A DNA stretch of 64,000 nucleotides from Plasmodium malariae (lineage: Eukaryota > Apicomplexa > Aconoidasida > Haemosporida > Plasmodiidae). Numbering within the stretch: the stretch's first letter is position 1; each line of letters starts with the position of its first letter. The stretch is from the NCBI RefSeq assembly GCF_900090045.1, contig NC_041781.1, positions 372,001 to 436,000 on the forward strand, in the 5' to 3' direction. The notes beneath the pieces were generated by a model, which was given only the letters and a program-made list of their open reading frames with translations, was not told the origin of the DNA and made no database searches. The translations under genes and the position numbers were made by a program. Below, piece after piece: positions 28,505 to 40,820 of the stretch.

Positions 28505-31500
28505 TTAAAAGCTTAATTTACCTAAATAGTTAATACTCTCAATAACTTGAGCGTCCAATTTATCTTTAATAGGCAATAAAAATTTAACAACAGCATGTAG
28601 GGTCGTTGGTCCAACTAACTCGTTTATCTACAAAAGGCCAAAATGATGAATCAAATGGACAATGAATTAAATAAATAGGGCACAAAATAAGGTTAAAGAA
28701 TATAAAATAAAATAAAAAATAGATATAGCTGCATGTGCAAACTAATGTATTCATAACATCTGTGATAATTAAGTATGTAACAACATATTGTATGGAGTTA
28801 TACATTATAATATTAATCTAGCACTATGTAATATATAGGTGCACACACTACGTACATATATTCGTAATGTATAATGAATCCTTACCCTATAATTTTTTCT
28901 ACATAACTCTCTCAATGTCATCAAAAAGTTGGACGATAAATCAATATTGTAGTAATCCGCAGTGGACAGTTTTTCTAACATATTATCTGGAATTAAGGTT
29001 GATGAAAAAATAATATAAGCCTCCTCATACATTTTCCTTTTCATTAAAAGAATGCTCATAACAAGATATGACTTACTTTCAACAGATTCTAATTTAATAT
29101 TAGACGGCCACATGTTCTATAAACGGATGGAGAAGCATGTAAAAAGAACAAAAATATTAATAGTGTAAAGAATGCCTATATATATGCACAAAATGGACTG
29201 GGGATTCTATTACAAGCATTCATAAACGCACTCTCACAAACATCTGAACGTGTCAAAAATGCATTTATACGCGAAGCACACAAGTTATTCTTCAATTCCA
29301 TCTAACCTTCGCCAGGTGGTAAAATCTAAAGGCGCATTTTCGTATGTAGCTATACTCTTTATCACTATTGTGATAGTAATATATAAGTTCGTCATTATAA
29401 ATTCTGATTAATGAATTTATTGCGCTTTGTTCATCTTTTAGTATATAATAACAAATAAACGATATTATATAGTTCTTTCTTTGATTTGCAAAGTAGGCCA
29501 GAATAGCGTAAAACTGAGATATTTTATATAAAATAGATGCATGCACACTTATAATTGAGTTGTCTATAGTTATTCGATTCAAAGTATTAATATTCTTGTT
29601 CTGTACAAATTTAAAATTTCTGCACTTGTAATGGTATTCTTCATCAATTTCACTTTTTTTTTTGCTTAACATATTATTATGAAAGGATTTCTTTTTATAT
29701 AATATATAATACATTAAAAAGAAACATTTTACATCTTTCCTTATTTTTATCTTATTTTTAAAAAGAAATAAAAAATCATGCAATTTTCCATAATATATAT
29801 TCCCATCATTGTTTATTTGGCCTATTATGTTTTCATGTAATAAAATATCTTGGTTTTGTTGTACTATACTTTTTAATAATTTAATACTTATATTTGTTTT
29901 TAAATTAAGTAAATAGGTTATTTTTAATAAAATATTAATATTATTATTTTGAAGTAAAAAATAATCAAAGGGTATATCATGATTGTTCATACTCAAAAGG
30001 ACTAAATTCATTTTATCTGATCTTGACTGCAGATCATCATTAATATCATGAGAGTTATCCAAAATAGATGTATTTTCATTTTGAAATTTTAAAAAGCTTA
30101 ATGTTTTTGTTTTTATATTATTTAATTGCGCATTTTCAAAAATATTATTTTTGTGTAAAAATATAGTCAAAACTAACAATATTCTTTGAACATTGTTAGA
30201 GATACATGATAGAAAAGCAACAGTTATATACAAATTACCTACTAATAATAAATAATAAAATAATTTAATATATAAAAGAAAATTATTATTTAACACTTTT
30301 GATATATTCCCCTTGACTTTTTCCGATATTTTTCCGTCCTCTACAATAAAATTATTTATTACATCATCTACTTTAAGTTTCGAGCATATTGAAAAATATT
30401 CCTTATTTTCATGAATAATACAACTAGAAATACACGTAAATAATTTTTCTATTTTATTATTTATCTTTTCTCGTCTATATTTTGTATCATTTAAAAATGC
30501 ATTATTATCATCATCATAATTGTAAAAACTTAAATTGGTATCAAAGATATCAAAATTTTCTTGAAACTTGCTTCCACTTAAATCAAAATTTTTTGAAACA
30601 AATAAAGTTAATTCAATCCATATACTCGTTTCAATATTACAGTATTCAAAATTGTATGCATATCTGTTCGTAATTCCTAAAATTTCAATATTACTTATAA
30701 GCATAGAATCTCTATTAATTTTATCAATTTCTTCATTTAATTCTATATTTCCAAATGGATCCTCTTTGGGCTTTTTTGGTTTCTGAAGAATATTTGTAAA
30801 CATATCAAAAAAAAATGCTTTCCCCTTACTTTTTGGTGTTTCCCTTTCTTCTTCACTGTTATATTCGCTACTGTCCTCTTTATCATAGTTACTGTCATCA
30901 TTCTGACAATTACGACTATCACTCTGATAGATAACATCACGATTAAGAATGCTGTTATTACTACTATTACGGTTAATACTACTGTGGTTATTAATATTAC
31001 TGTTGTTAATATTATGACTACTATTACGAATTCTGCTGCTATTTCTATTGCTATTGCTACTGCTATTTCTGTTACTGTTGCTATAATTACGGATACCCCT
31101 ACTACCGTTCCTGTTACCACTGTAGTTGTCGTTAGAAACAATATCATCACTGTAATAATCCTCGCTCGTTTTGCTACCTCTACCTCTCTTCATGTAACTG
31201 TTATCTACTTCCATATCCTGCTCATAATTTTTTACATGGCGCCTCTTTTTTTTCTTGGTGTAATGAAAAATATTCTTCATCTCAATTTTCCTTTCCCTAT
31301 TGATGTACATATTTCCTTTCTTATAAAAAATATCAGAAAATAAAATACATAACAAATCGTATGCATATATATTACTCACACATAAATAAATAATGGAATG
31401 AAAAAAATTAATTAAATTCGACATATTAATTTTTTTCTTTAAAATATCACAACAATCTATTTCAGCATTCATATTTTCAAGTATACTTATTTCATTGTTT

Positions 31501-34500
31501 TTATTATAAAGTAAAAGTAATATCCTTATTAACAATATTACAAAATCGTATAGGTATCTATCAATACATAGATTCTTCACAAATTCTTCATTTTTTATTA
31601 TCTGAATTAGCCCTATATAATTTCCACAACGAAACATAATATTCGTTAGATAAAAGAAAAAATGAATAGTACAATATTCCTTGTCCATTTCATTTTTATA
31701 AAAGTTATCATAACAGTAGGAAAATATTGCGTTCGATTTAGCATCAACAAAATAATCATCTACTTGGTTTAGATCTTTTGAAACATAATTAGTTATTTCT
31801 ATTTTGTAAAATTTATCATGCAAATGTTGTAAGGTCCCAAACAGATAGTTCAGTAACAAATTTTCATACGTATAGTTACTCATGCAGATAAATTTATCCT
31901 TATTATTACCAATGTTGTTCACACCACTAATATTGTTAATATTGTTGATACTGTTAATGCTACCCACACCGTTAATATTGTTATTACCAAAGTTGTTATT
32001 ACTTTCATTGTTGCTGTTTTCATTATTCTCATAATACTCCTCTTTTTCCCTTTTTTTAAAATTTTCTTTCATTATGGACAGGTTCATGTTTAGTAAACTA
32101 TTTAGAATATCCTTTAAATTTTGCTTGTATATAGAGTCTATATCTAGCAAACTATTCCTTTTCGCCAATCCATTCTTATCCCTACTTAATAATACACTAT
32201 CATGGTGGTGCTTATTTATTTGTGTTTTGAAAAAATGACTCTGTGAGTTCATATAATAATGATCATTAATTTCAACAAAATTCCCAAATAAGATATTGTT
32301 ATCAGAATTGCCAATAAGCATTTTTGAATAATTTAAATTTGTATCACTTAATAATAAATAATAAAAACTTTTAAAAGGTATAAAGTCTATTTTATACGAA
32401 TTAACATTATATAACCATATTAATATTTGAAATTCATGTTGATCTAAATCTAACACATTGCTTTTTATAAGTTTCTGATTTTTTTTCTGCTTAAAATTAA
32501 CTATATAATCAACAAAATTCTTAAAAATACTACTTTTAAAATTATCCCACATATATGAATCATAGTCGTTTAATAGTGAAAATGTTGTTTTCTGTATATC
32601 ATTTATATTATCATTAATAATTAAGTTAATATGGTTATAAAATACTCCTCCTTGCTCCTTTTCATTTCCAATATCATCATCATATGCTTTATCGAATATA
32701 CTTTCTTTCCTTTTAATAATTGTTAAATCTTCATCCAATTTATCTAAATTCCCTCTACCTCCAACATCTTCTTTAACTATATTCATGTGCTGTGTTAGTA
32801 AATCTCCATCTTTTATTTTGCCATCCACTAAAAGTGTTTCTTGTGTAATCATATTCATACCGCTTATATTTTTATCACCTAAAAAAAGGGTACTCGATGG
32901 ACTTACTGTACCAACCGTTAAACCTGTACCTAGATTCCCGTTATCAAACATATTTGCACCAACAGTAGCATTTAATCCCCCACCTAAAGTACCAAACATA
33001 CTAGCTCCACTTGCATTTGTAGCATTCCCTACACTACTTAAATTTGTGTTTAAACTTTGACTTAATGCTGTACTTAAATTTGATCCTAAACCTATACCTC
33101 CTCCTATTGTACTTGGATTTACACTGGTAGTTGTTGGGCTTACGGAAAAACCTGATGATGTTCCCAATATATTCTTATTATCACCTATATTATTTATATT
33201 ACTACCTGCAGATGATACATTTCCAAATATATTACTTGTACCTGTAGTAGTATTTACTCCACCTAATGTTGAAGTTGTCCCACTTCCAGAAGAAGTCCCT
33301 ATCCCTGTTGTTCCACCAGGTATTGCTGTATTTTGATTTGGACTTGATACCTGTCCGAATATATTATTAAATTTATTTTGAGTAGCTCCTGAGGCCACAG
33401 AGGAGGAAAAAACACTACTTGTCGTCATACCTTGACTTGATGAAGTTGTTCCACCAAATAAGTTCGTACTTGCAGGTTGAGTACTTGTTGATAATGATCC
33501 AAAAAGGTTGCTACTTGTTTTACTTTGATTACCTCCTACTGCATTTCCAAATATATTATTTGATGATGTAGTATTATTTGTATTCATACCTCCAAAAAGA
33601 CTACTTCCAGTTGTAAGTTGTGTTTGACTTGATGATAAACCTCCAAACATGCTACTACTACTTGTTGTACTTTGATTCGTTGGTGACTGCAGTGTTCCAA
33701 AAACTCCACCTGCTTTATTTTGATTCATTGTTGATGTACTTCCAAATATATTACTTGATGGTGTACTTGCACTTGTAGACATTCCTCCGAAAAGGTTACT
33801 TCCATCCGTGGTCTTTCCCTGACTTGACGATAAACCTCCAAACATGCTACTATTTGTTGTACCTTGATTAGAGGATTGTAAATTTCCGAAAAGTCCACCC
33901 GATTTATTCTGATTCATTGTTGAAGCATTCCCAAACATATTACTTGTAGATGATGCCTGATTTGTTGTAGAAAATGCACTGAATAAACTATTTCCTTTAT
34001 TTTGATTCAATGTTGATGAATTTCCAAATATATTACCACCTGCTGGACTTTGAGTAGGCGACTGTAAATTACCAAAAATCCCACCAGGTTTATTCTGACT
34101 CACTGTTGATGAATTTCCAAATAAATTATTTGTTCCTGTGTTTCCACCAGTCCCAACACCTGCAGACATAGCTCCAAAAAGATTACCTCCCGCAGTCGTC
34201 TTTCCCTGACTTGATGATAAACCTCCAAACATGCTACTACTTGTTGTACCTTGATTGGAGGATTGTAAATTTCCAAAAAGCCCACCCGATTTATTCTGAT
34301 TCATTGTTGAAGCATTCCCAAACATATTACTTGTAGCTGATGTTTGATTAGAAGATGGAGAAGTACCAAATAAACTATTTCCCTTATTTTGGCTACCTGG
34401 TGACAAATTTCCAAACATACTGCCAGAATTTGTTTGACTAGATGATAAATTCCCAAAAAGATTATTTGATGTTGTATTCTGAGCATTTTGTTGTAAACCT

Positions 34501-34949
34501 CCAAATATGCTTTTATTAGATAAATTTGATCCTTGAGTATTTATATTTGATGTACCACCAAAAATATTTTTCATATTTAAATTATTTTGATTACTTGAAT
34601 TCATAAATAAATTATTTCCACCCATATTTCCTTGACTACTACTAATACTATTTACATTTGAACTACCAAAAATATTTTTGTTACCTAAGTTCGAATGACT
34701 ACTTGTGTTGTCATATATACTTTTACTTCCACCTAAACCAGTGGAATTACCACTCATATTAAATATATTTTTGTTTACTAGCGCATTATTTGATTGCTGT
34801 GTTTTTGATGCTCCAAAAATTGAAGAATGATCAGTATTTGCCAAATTTGATTGAACATTTGCATTGCCAAATATACCCTTATTTGTGTTATTTCCTTGAT
34901 TGTTAAAGGATCCAAAAAGGTTATTCGACGAAGAATTTTGCATAAACAT
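28505..34949 (-). CDS. FG-repeat nucleoporin (NUP100/NSP100-like), three exons
   Basis: Nuclear pore complex component whose FG repeats form the permeability barrier and bind transport receptors. Exons on the minus strand are 34949-29307, 29116-28886 and 28627-28505, both junctions phase 0 (GCGAAG|gttaga, tttatag|AACATG; TATAGG|gtaagg, ttttgtag|ATAAAC), giving 1998 residues. Residues 1 to about 720 are Ser/Asn/Gly/Thr-rich with dozens of FG, LFG and MFGN motifs, for example GGLFGNLQSSNQ and NMFGNASTMNQNKSG. From about 800 the protein changes to long amphipathic helices with few charged repeats, interrupted by a disordered insertion (about 1230-1390) rich in Asn/Ser/Arg. The helical region (for example LFYYLLLVGNLYITVAFLS) recalls the alpha-solenoid of Nup93/Nic96, which is an inference. 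No zinc fingers or Nup98-type autoproteolytic HFS/T site noticed. The last exon could be followed by another, since tta|ggtaaa near its end is a possible donor. Confidence 0.82.
33811..33949 (-). repeat. FG-domain duplication, copy B
   Basis: Nearly identical to 34198-34336 at an offset of exactly 387 bases (129 codons). Both encode SGGLFGNLQSSNQGTT and the flanking MFGGLSSSQGKTT with only a few base differences, indicating recent in-frame duplication. Confidence 0.9.
34198..34336 (-). repeat. FG-domain duplication, copy A
   Basis: Partner of 33811-33949. Similarity extends on both sides at protein level (NMFGNASTMNQNKS precedes and NLFG follows in each), so the duplicated unit may originally have been the full 129 codons. 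Confidence 0.9.
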
Positions 34950-37382
34950 ATTTTTTTAATTTTTTTAAATCATCTAATTATTAAATAAAGAAAATTTCTC
35001 TTAAGTTTGTGCTATTAAAACGTTGAGAGGGGATATTTTTCTTCTTGCTATTCATAAAAGAGTTCGCATTCAAGATGCTTAATTCAAAAAAAAAAAAAAA
35101 AATTACAATAAATAATATACACATACATACATACATTTATAAACATGTACTTACATACATAAGCATACATGTACATGTATATACATACATATATATATAT
35201 TTATAAATTTATATTTCCATATCTTCCAATTCAACAAATTAAGGGCAATCACATTACATAACTTAAACTAATATGAGAGCATATATATCAATGTAGAATT
35301 TCCGCGTACATACATAAGTACCTACGTAAATACGTATATAATAAATCTGTACACATATGTCCCCCAAACTATTTGCGTTTTTTCCTTTATTTTATACTAA
35401 AAAATTTAAACTTAAAAATTGTGCCAAAATATTCCATTCAAAATACAAACAAACAAAAAAAAATTTTTTTTACATACATATAACTGTTGATATACCTACT
35501 ACTTTGCACATTTAATAAAAGATATGGTTTTCTTAAACATATCAAATAATTCAACAGAATATAACAAAATTTTATCTTTTTTTTTCATTTTTCTTTTTTT
35601 TTAAAGTATTATAAATATTACTCTCTTGATCTTATTCCTAATAAAAACTATATTTTTTCTTCTCTCTACTGTTGATAAAAAGAATATTAAGTTCTTCCTT
35701 CCGCAATCAACGTTAAATATTATATAATATAAAATTTTTTTCCACCTATTCACGTATTCATACATAAATATACGCTTTATTACTCTAAATTTTTCATATA
35801 ATATCTCTTTAATATTATATTCACATAACATTTCGCTGTTCCATTTATAAATCTTCTCATGCTCTCAACAATCATATTTTTAAAAGATATTAAAAAAAAA
35901 TTTATTTTCAAATGTTCATGTAAAAAAAAAAAATGGAAGTTCATAAAGTTATAACAAAAAAGAAAGAATATAATACAAAATAAAATATATATTATGTAAG
36001 AATAAGTAATCCACATATAATCCAAATAAAAAAAAAAAATAATAATTGAATTGAATTGTTGAACAGACGATAAAATATATATATATTTATATACATACAT
36101 ACGTACATACGAATAAATGTATTCATTACAAGATTATAGCGAAAAATAAAGCAAAGTAAAAAAGATTAAAACGGAGAAATACTCAAAAAAGAAAAAACCC
36201 AAAATGGAAGAGAAAATCAAAAATATTTGAAAAAATGGATGAATTATAGTGAAAACTCTTTGTTGTATTTCGTATATAAATATAAATGTATATATATATA
36301 TATTTAACTTAATCTTGAATACGAAGTACGTATGCGCGTGTATACTTATAGTTGCACGAATGAAAAAAACTTAAGCCTAAAGGTAGAGAATAGATATTTT
36401 GTAAGAAGTGGAATTTTCGCAGTATAAAAAAATTGAAATTTCAGGTTTCACAAAAGTGGAGTGCCATATATTATACTGTTTTATTTTATTTTTTAGTTTA
36501 CTTTCTTTTGAGAAGCAAAATTGCGCATTCATACACCCATTTTCAGTTTTTGAAAAAACAAATATGAGTTAATGTATAGTACTTGTCTAAAAATAATTAT
36601 GTGAAGCTAATAAATAAATCTACATATACATTATTTACACTCTCCTTATATATGTATGCATATACCTATTTATTCAATATGTAGCACATTGTAAACTTTA
36701 AAAGGACACAACAAAGCAGCACCTGCTTGATGAATAAGGAAAAATCTCTTTTGCGTATTCTTAAAATTTTTTTCTTTTTTACACATTTTTGTTTGTTAAA
36801 AGTTTTTGGATAAAACTTTTAGCATATGAATAAATAAAAAAAAAAAAAAAAAATTCCCATTAACTTCATACGAAAATAAAATGTTTAATACAATATAATA
36901 TTTTACGAATAAATATTCGAATTGTGCTTTATACAGCATTGAATTAGTATAGTTGTCTTAATTTACTGGTAATTCGCAAATAAAATAATATGTTTCTTAA
37001 TTAATATAAATAAGTTCGTACAGAATTTGTGCATTATGGTAAATAAGTTGTAACAGAAAAAACTAGCCATAAATCTGTTAGATTATCTGAAATGAGTTAA
37101 TATTTGTGTACCTATGTATATTTACACATAGATATTTACATGCATGCATATGGACAGGTAAAGGTTTATATACAGAGATACATATAATAGCATACACATA
37201 TATATATATTGCCATGCAAGGGTACACCTTGGTGCAAGTTGACATACATGCATATCGTTTTACTCAAAAATCAAAACAGTTCTAAAAAAAAAAATAAAAA
37301 ATGAAACATTTTATGGAACAAATGGAAGAAAGCGGAGATATATGTATATGTATAGATATGTAAATATTTACTTGTATGTACA

Positions 37383-37413
<31 letters not shown>

Positions 37414-37424
37414 TTTTGGAAAAG
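34950..37424. other. Intergenic between carrier 3' end and nucleoporin 5' end
   Basis: About 2.5 kb between minus-strand genes. Near the nucleoporin start it is poly-A/T with CATA microsatellites (about 35110-35200). A block at 35601-35880 has higher complexity and codon-like composition on the minus strand (separate entry). A TGCATGCA palindrome lies at about 37141-37148. The remainder shows nothing. Confidence 0.5.
35601..35831 (-). CDS. Possible small unannotated protein (76 residues)
   Basis: An ATG-initiated minus-strand frame starting MLCEYNIKEILYEKFRVIKR and continuing through YEYVNRWKKIL and NVDCGRKNLIFFLSTVERR. Its mixed charge, Trp, Cys, Val and Arg content is unlike the I/Y/K/N junk of neighbouring intergenic ORFs. 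A second frame on the same strand (35875-35780, MIVESMRRFINGTAKCYVN...) overlaps its 5' part, and the two cannot both be coding as drawn. Splicing between them is conceivable. I recognise no domain and no homologue. ORF length alone is not significant at this base composition, so the call is tentative. Confidence 0.25.
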   Translation of the reverse strand: MLCEYNIKEILYEKFRVIKRIFMYEYVNRWKKILYYIIFNVDCGRKNLIFFLSTVERRKNIVFIRNKIKRVIFIIL

Positions 37425-40400
37425 CTACATGGAATTAAAGTTAATTTTGAAAAATCTCTTCATTGTTTCATATGTTCCCCACGATACCGCTGAAGCCGGT
37501 ATACACAAGGCCATTCTTGCTAGGGATCCCTTGAAAAAGGAACGTAGTCCTTCCTTATAATACAAATTAGAAACTACTCTAAAAAAATTAAAACCTTTTG
37601 TATTAAAACATTCTGTCTGAATTCTTGTTTTTATTACATCAAGAGGATTTGTTACTACAGCTGCTATACCCCCACCAATTCCTGCACATACGAAATAGGA
37701 AGTAATATGATTAAACGTTTTATTAAAAAAATCATTTTTATTATAATTATCCATCCATATATTTTTTAATTCCATATTATTATTAAATTTTTGTTTCGAA
37801 ATATCGAACGAATCCCTTATTTTATGATCAAAATGTTGTGTACCATTATTATTACTCGAATCATTTTCTAATCTATTAACAACATTCTTTATGAAAAGGT
37901 CACGATTAGTTTGTTCTTCATTAAAACCTGTTAGGTTTCTTCCTATAGCATTTTCAATATCATTTTGTAAAAATTTCCTCTCTCTGTTCTTACTAAAATT
38001 GTTCATAGAATATAAATCTTGATCAATATAAAACTTCATTAATTTATTATTCATTCCACTAACTTTTTCCATGTTACAATTTGAATTACTCGTATTATTA
38101 CCACATTTTTCAGTCCGTTTCAATTCATTATATTCATTTATTATATTAATATTTTGCCTCTTATTTTGAGAATTATGTAGATCATTGAACTCTTCTTTCA
38201 CCTTTCCTGAGTTACTATCCTTATGACTCGTATATTTATTTTCATAATTATTTTTACTTGCACCATTCATATTGCATACATATTCAAAGTAAATTTTTTT
38301 CATTTTTTCATTAGTACATATCATAATAATTTGATAAGGTATGTTCATCAGCAGTGTTATTGGTAAACTTAAATATAAACTTCTAATTCCATTTTCTCTT
38401 AAAATTTTTAAAGAATCTAAGGAATTTTTATTTATTCCTAGTTGAATCCTTTGTTTTAATGTATCAATTGGAGTAATAATTATATCATGTGCTACTGTTG
38501 CTAGAAAACCAGACACAGCTATACCAAAATAATTTAAGTCATTTAGTTTGTAGTTTATTCCATCTATTTTATTACTTCTACTACTTCTATTATTACTATT
38601 ACTGTTTAAAATATTAACTGGAAAGTAACCTGTACTCATACTTGAAAAATACTTCTTACTATATTCAAATGTTGAAAAATACAATGCATGTGCCGGAATG
38701 CACCCTAACATAACAACATTTACTCCTTTGTATAAATTCACCACATTATTTCTTATTAAACTACAATTATATCTTGTTGTAATATTTATTCTATTGTTTA
38801 TATCTGGAAAAATACTTTTAAAAAAATTAAAACTTTTAAAATTTTTATTAAATTCGTTACTAATTCGATTCCTACTACAATTTTTGTAAAAATTCGGTTT
38901 GTTTGATGAATGAATATTTCTATCAAACAGACTTTTACAATTATTGCTTTTCGTAACATACATTAAATTATTTAAAAAAATGTTATTATTTCTAAATAAT
39001 GTGGAATAATTTGCACATTTATTTCTCATTCGTTCCTCATTTGATAAAATTAATGATGATGTATTTTTTTCCAATCTAAAATTTGTTAGGAGGGCACTTT
39101 TCATTTTTTGAACAGAGTATGCAAAAGTGTTGATATAATTTTTTTTATTTTTCAACGTATTCAAAATATTCATATAGCAATTCTGAAATGTGTTCCCTTT
39201 CTTATTTGTTCTACTAAAGTTATAATAATTCCAATAACGAGAACGACTATTCCCATAACTATTATTATAAGTAATACTATTGCTACCATTACTATTCTTA
39301 CTATTATTATTATTATCTGAGCCTTTAGGCAATTTAAAATAATTCCTCAACATTTCCCTTTGCACGTTTGCATCACCAGCACACATAAATTTTTGAAAAA
39401 AAAACTTAAAAGATAAATTTGAAGAAAAATCTTTTACCTTAATAATTTTATTAAATCTACTAAAATGGTAACACTTTTTCACAGAACAAATAAGTGTCTC
39501 CTTCATACTGTTCACCAAAGAACTTAAACAATTTCCCCTTTTAATATATAGAAATGTATTATTCCCTTTTTCATTTTTTATCAGTATATTTTTGTGTAAA
39601 ATTGAGTTCAATAAAATTTTATTCTTTTGCATACGTGTAAGATAGCCATGTTTCAAATAATTTGTATCTTCCTTTTGTAGTAACAACTTTAAATGAATAC
39701 TAAAATTTGGGATACGTTTTAAAATTTTCATACTTTTACTCTTCATCGAATATTTATAGTAATTTATTCTTCGAGAACTTTCTTTTACTTTATCCTTCTT
39801 GTAAATGCTCTTTGATAAAACTTCTTTCCATTTACGGAAATTGTTTTCTTTTTTATTATCCAAAAAGAGCCATACTTTCTTTTCTTTTAAATTGCAATTG
39901 TTCCTATTACAGTTGTTATCTTTATTGTTACTACTACCATTTGATGATGATCCAACCACAGCGTTCTTCACAGCAATGTTAGTGTTTCCATTTCCTAAAT
40001 TTTCCTTCCTTTTATCAGAACCTCTTCTCAATTTATTATATTCCATTTTGTTAATATTATGCATTAAAGAATTAACCCTTCTATTTTTACAGTTGTATGC
40101 CGAAGGGCTATCATCTGATTTTAAGGAAGACCGGACAATTAAATTATACCGTCTTCCTCCTTTCAAAGCGTATGACATATGCCTATAATTACAGTTAGCA
40201 TATTTATCATTACATTTACTATTTAAACGCTTATTCAATATTTTATTGCAATAATTATTTTGCCTAAATTGTTTGTTCTTGACATGGGCTACATCTTTTT
40301 CTCCTGCACGTAAATTATAATGAAATTTACTTAGTAAGTTTTTATTTCCCCCTAATCCTTGAAATGTGTTCATACTGCGCATATTATTTTTATTAAACCG

Positions 40401-40820
40401 TCCAAATATCTTCATATTACAAATGTTATAACAGCATGTCTTATTATATATACAGTTATCACATCCAGTGGATGAACAAAACTTTTTCTTATCAATATGA
40501 GCATTAATATTAATATTATTACTAATACCATTATTGTGTACACATAATTCACTAAAATGGTTATTATTACCTGTGCAACTGTATAAGTTACACATTTCAG
40601 ACATTTTCTTACTTTTTAAACGATCATTTGTTTGAATATAAGTTTTCAGGGTATCCAATGGGTACATAAAAACATGCTCCATTAACCCTGCAATGCTACC
40701 ACAAAATATATGTTGCCACATGGGAATGTCACCCTTATATTCTTCCCATTCTTCCCAAATAAAATCAAAAGATTCCATTTCAATTTCGTCAAACGCGTCA
40801 TTAACTGATAATTCGTTCAT
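37425..40820 (-). CDS. Mitochondrial carrier protein, mitoferrin (MRS3/4)-like, with giant insertion
   Basis: Member of the SLC25 family of six-helix inner-membrane transporters. Single exon, 1131 residues versus about 300 for typical carriers. Three carrier signatures are present: YPLDTLKTYIQ (Pro54, Lys59), TPIDTLKQRIQ (about 780) and NPLDVIKTRIQ (about 1060). Even-numbered helices carry IPAHALYFSTFEYSKK (about 725) and IPASAVSWGTYETMK (near the C-terminus). PAHALYF and the IPA.A.SW.tYE motif are typical of mitoferrins, so iron import for heme and Fe-S synthesis is the likely role, by inference. The extra length is a roughly 600-residue Asn/Lys/Ser-rich insertion after helix 1 (about 70-690) and a second of about 140 residues (about 875-1015) in the loop before the last repeat. 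A very long loop 1-2 insertion is unusual and may be worth checking for hidden introns, though the frame is open throughout. Start ATG at 40820 is in frame with the first helix 30 codons later. Confidence 0.85.
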   Translation of the reverse strand: MNELSVNDAFDEIEMESFDFIWEEWEEYKGDIPMWQHIFCGSIAGLMEHVFMYPLDTLKTYIQTNDRLKSKKMSEMCNLYSCTGNNNHFSELCVHNNGISNNININAHIDKKKFCSSTGCDNCIYNKTCCYNICNMKIFGRFNKNNMRSMNTFQGLGGNKNLLSKFHYNLRAGEKDVAHVKNKQFRQNNYCNKILNKRLNSKCNDKYANCNYRHMSYALKGGRRYNLIVRSSLKSDDSPSAYNCKNRRVNSLMHNINKMEYNKLRRGSDKRKENLGNGNTNIAVKNAVVGSSSNGSSNNKDNNCNRNNCNLKEKKVWLFLDNKKENNFRKWKEVLSKSIYKKDKVKESSRRINYYKYSMKSKSMKILKRIPNFSIHLKLLLQKEDTNYLKHGYLTRMQKNKILLNSILHKNILIKNEKGNNTFLYIKRGNCLSSLVNSMKETLICSVKKCYHFSRFNKIIKVKDFSSNLSFKFFFQKFMCAGDANVQREMLRNYFKLPKGSDNNNNSKNSNGSNSITYNNSYGNSRSRYWNYYNFSRTNKKGNTFQNCYMNILNTLKNKKNYINTFAYSVQKMKSALLTNFRLEKNTSSLILSNEERMRNKCANYSTLFRNNNIFLNNLMYVTKSNNCKSLFDRNIHSSNKPNFYKNCSRNRISNEFNKNFKSFNFFKSIFPDINNRINITTRYNCSLIRNNVVNLYKGVNVVMLGCIPAHALYFSTFEYSKKYFSSMSTGYFPVNILNSNSNNRSSRSNKIDGINYKLNDLNYFGIAVSGFLATVAHDIIITPIDTLKQRIQLGINKNSLDSLKILRENGIRSLYLSLPITLLMNIPYQIIMICTNEKMKKIYFEYVCNMNGASKNNYENKYTSHKDSNSGKVKEEFNDLHNSQNKRQNINIINEYNELKRTEKCGNNTSNSNCNMEKVSGMNNKLMKFYIDQDLYSMNNFSKNRERKFLQNDIENAIGRNLTGFNEEQTNRDLFIKNVVNRLENDSSNNNGTQHFDHKIRDSFDISKQKFNNNMELKNIWMDNYNKNDFFNKTFNHITSYFVCAGIGGGIAAVVTNPLDVIKTRIQTECFNTKGFNFFRVVSNLYYKEGLRSFFKGSLARMALCIPASAVSWGTYETMKRFFKINFNSM

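Noticed and set aside
37139..37150. GCATGC-type ApiAP2 motifs (also about 17705, 24728, 43693)
   Set aside because: Single, unclustered hexamers within TATG/CATA microsatellites; only the one 80 bases upstream of the copper ATPase has a suggestive position, and it is not enough to call a site.
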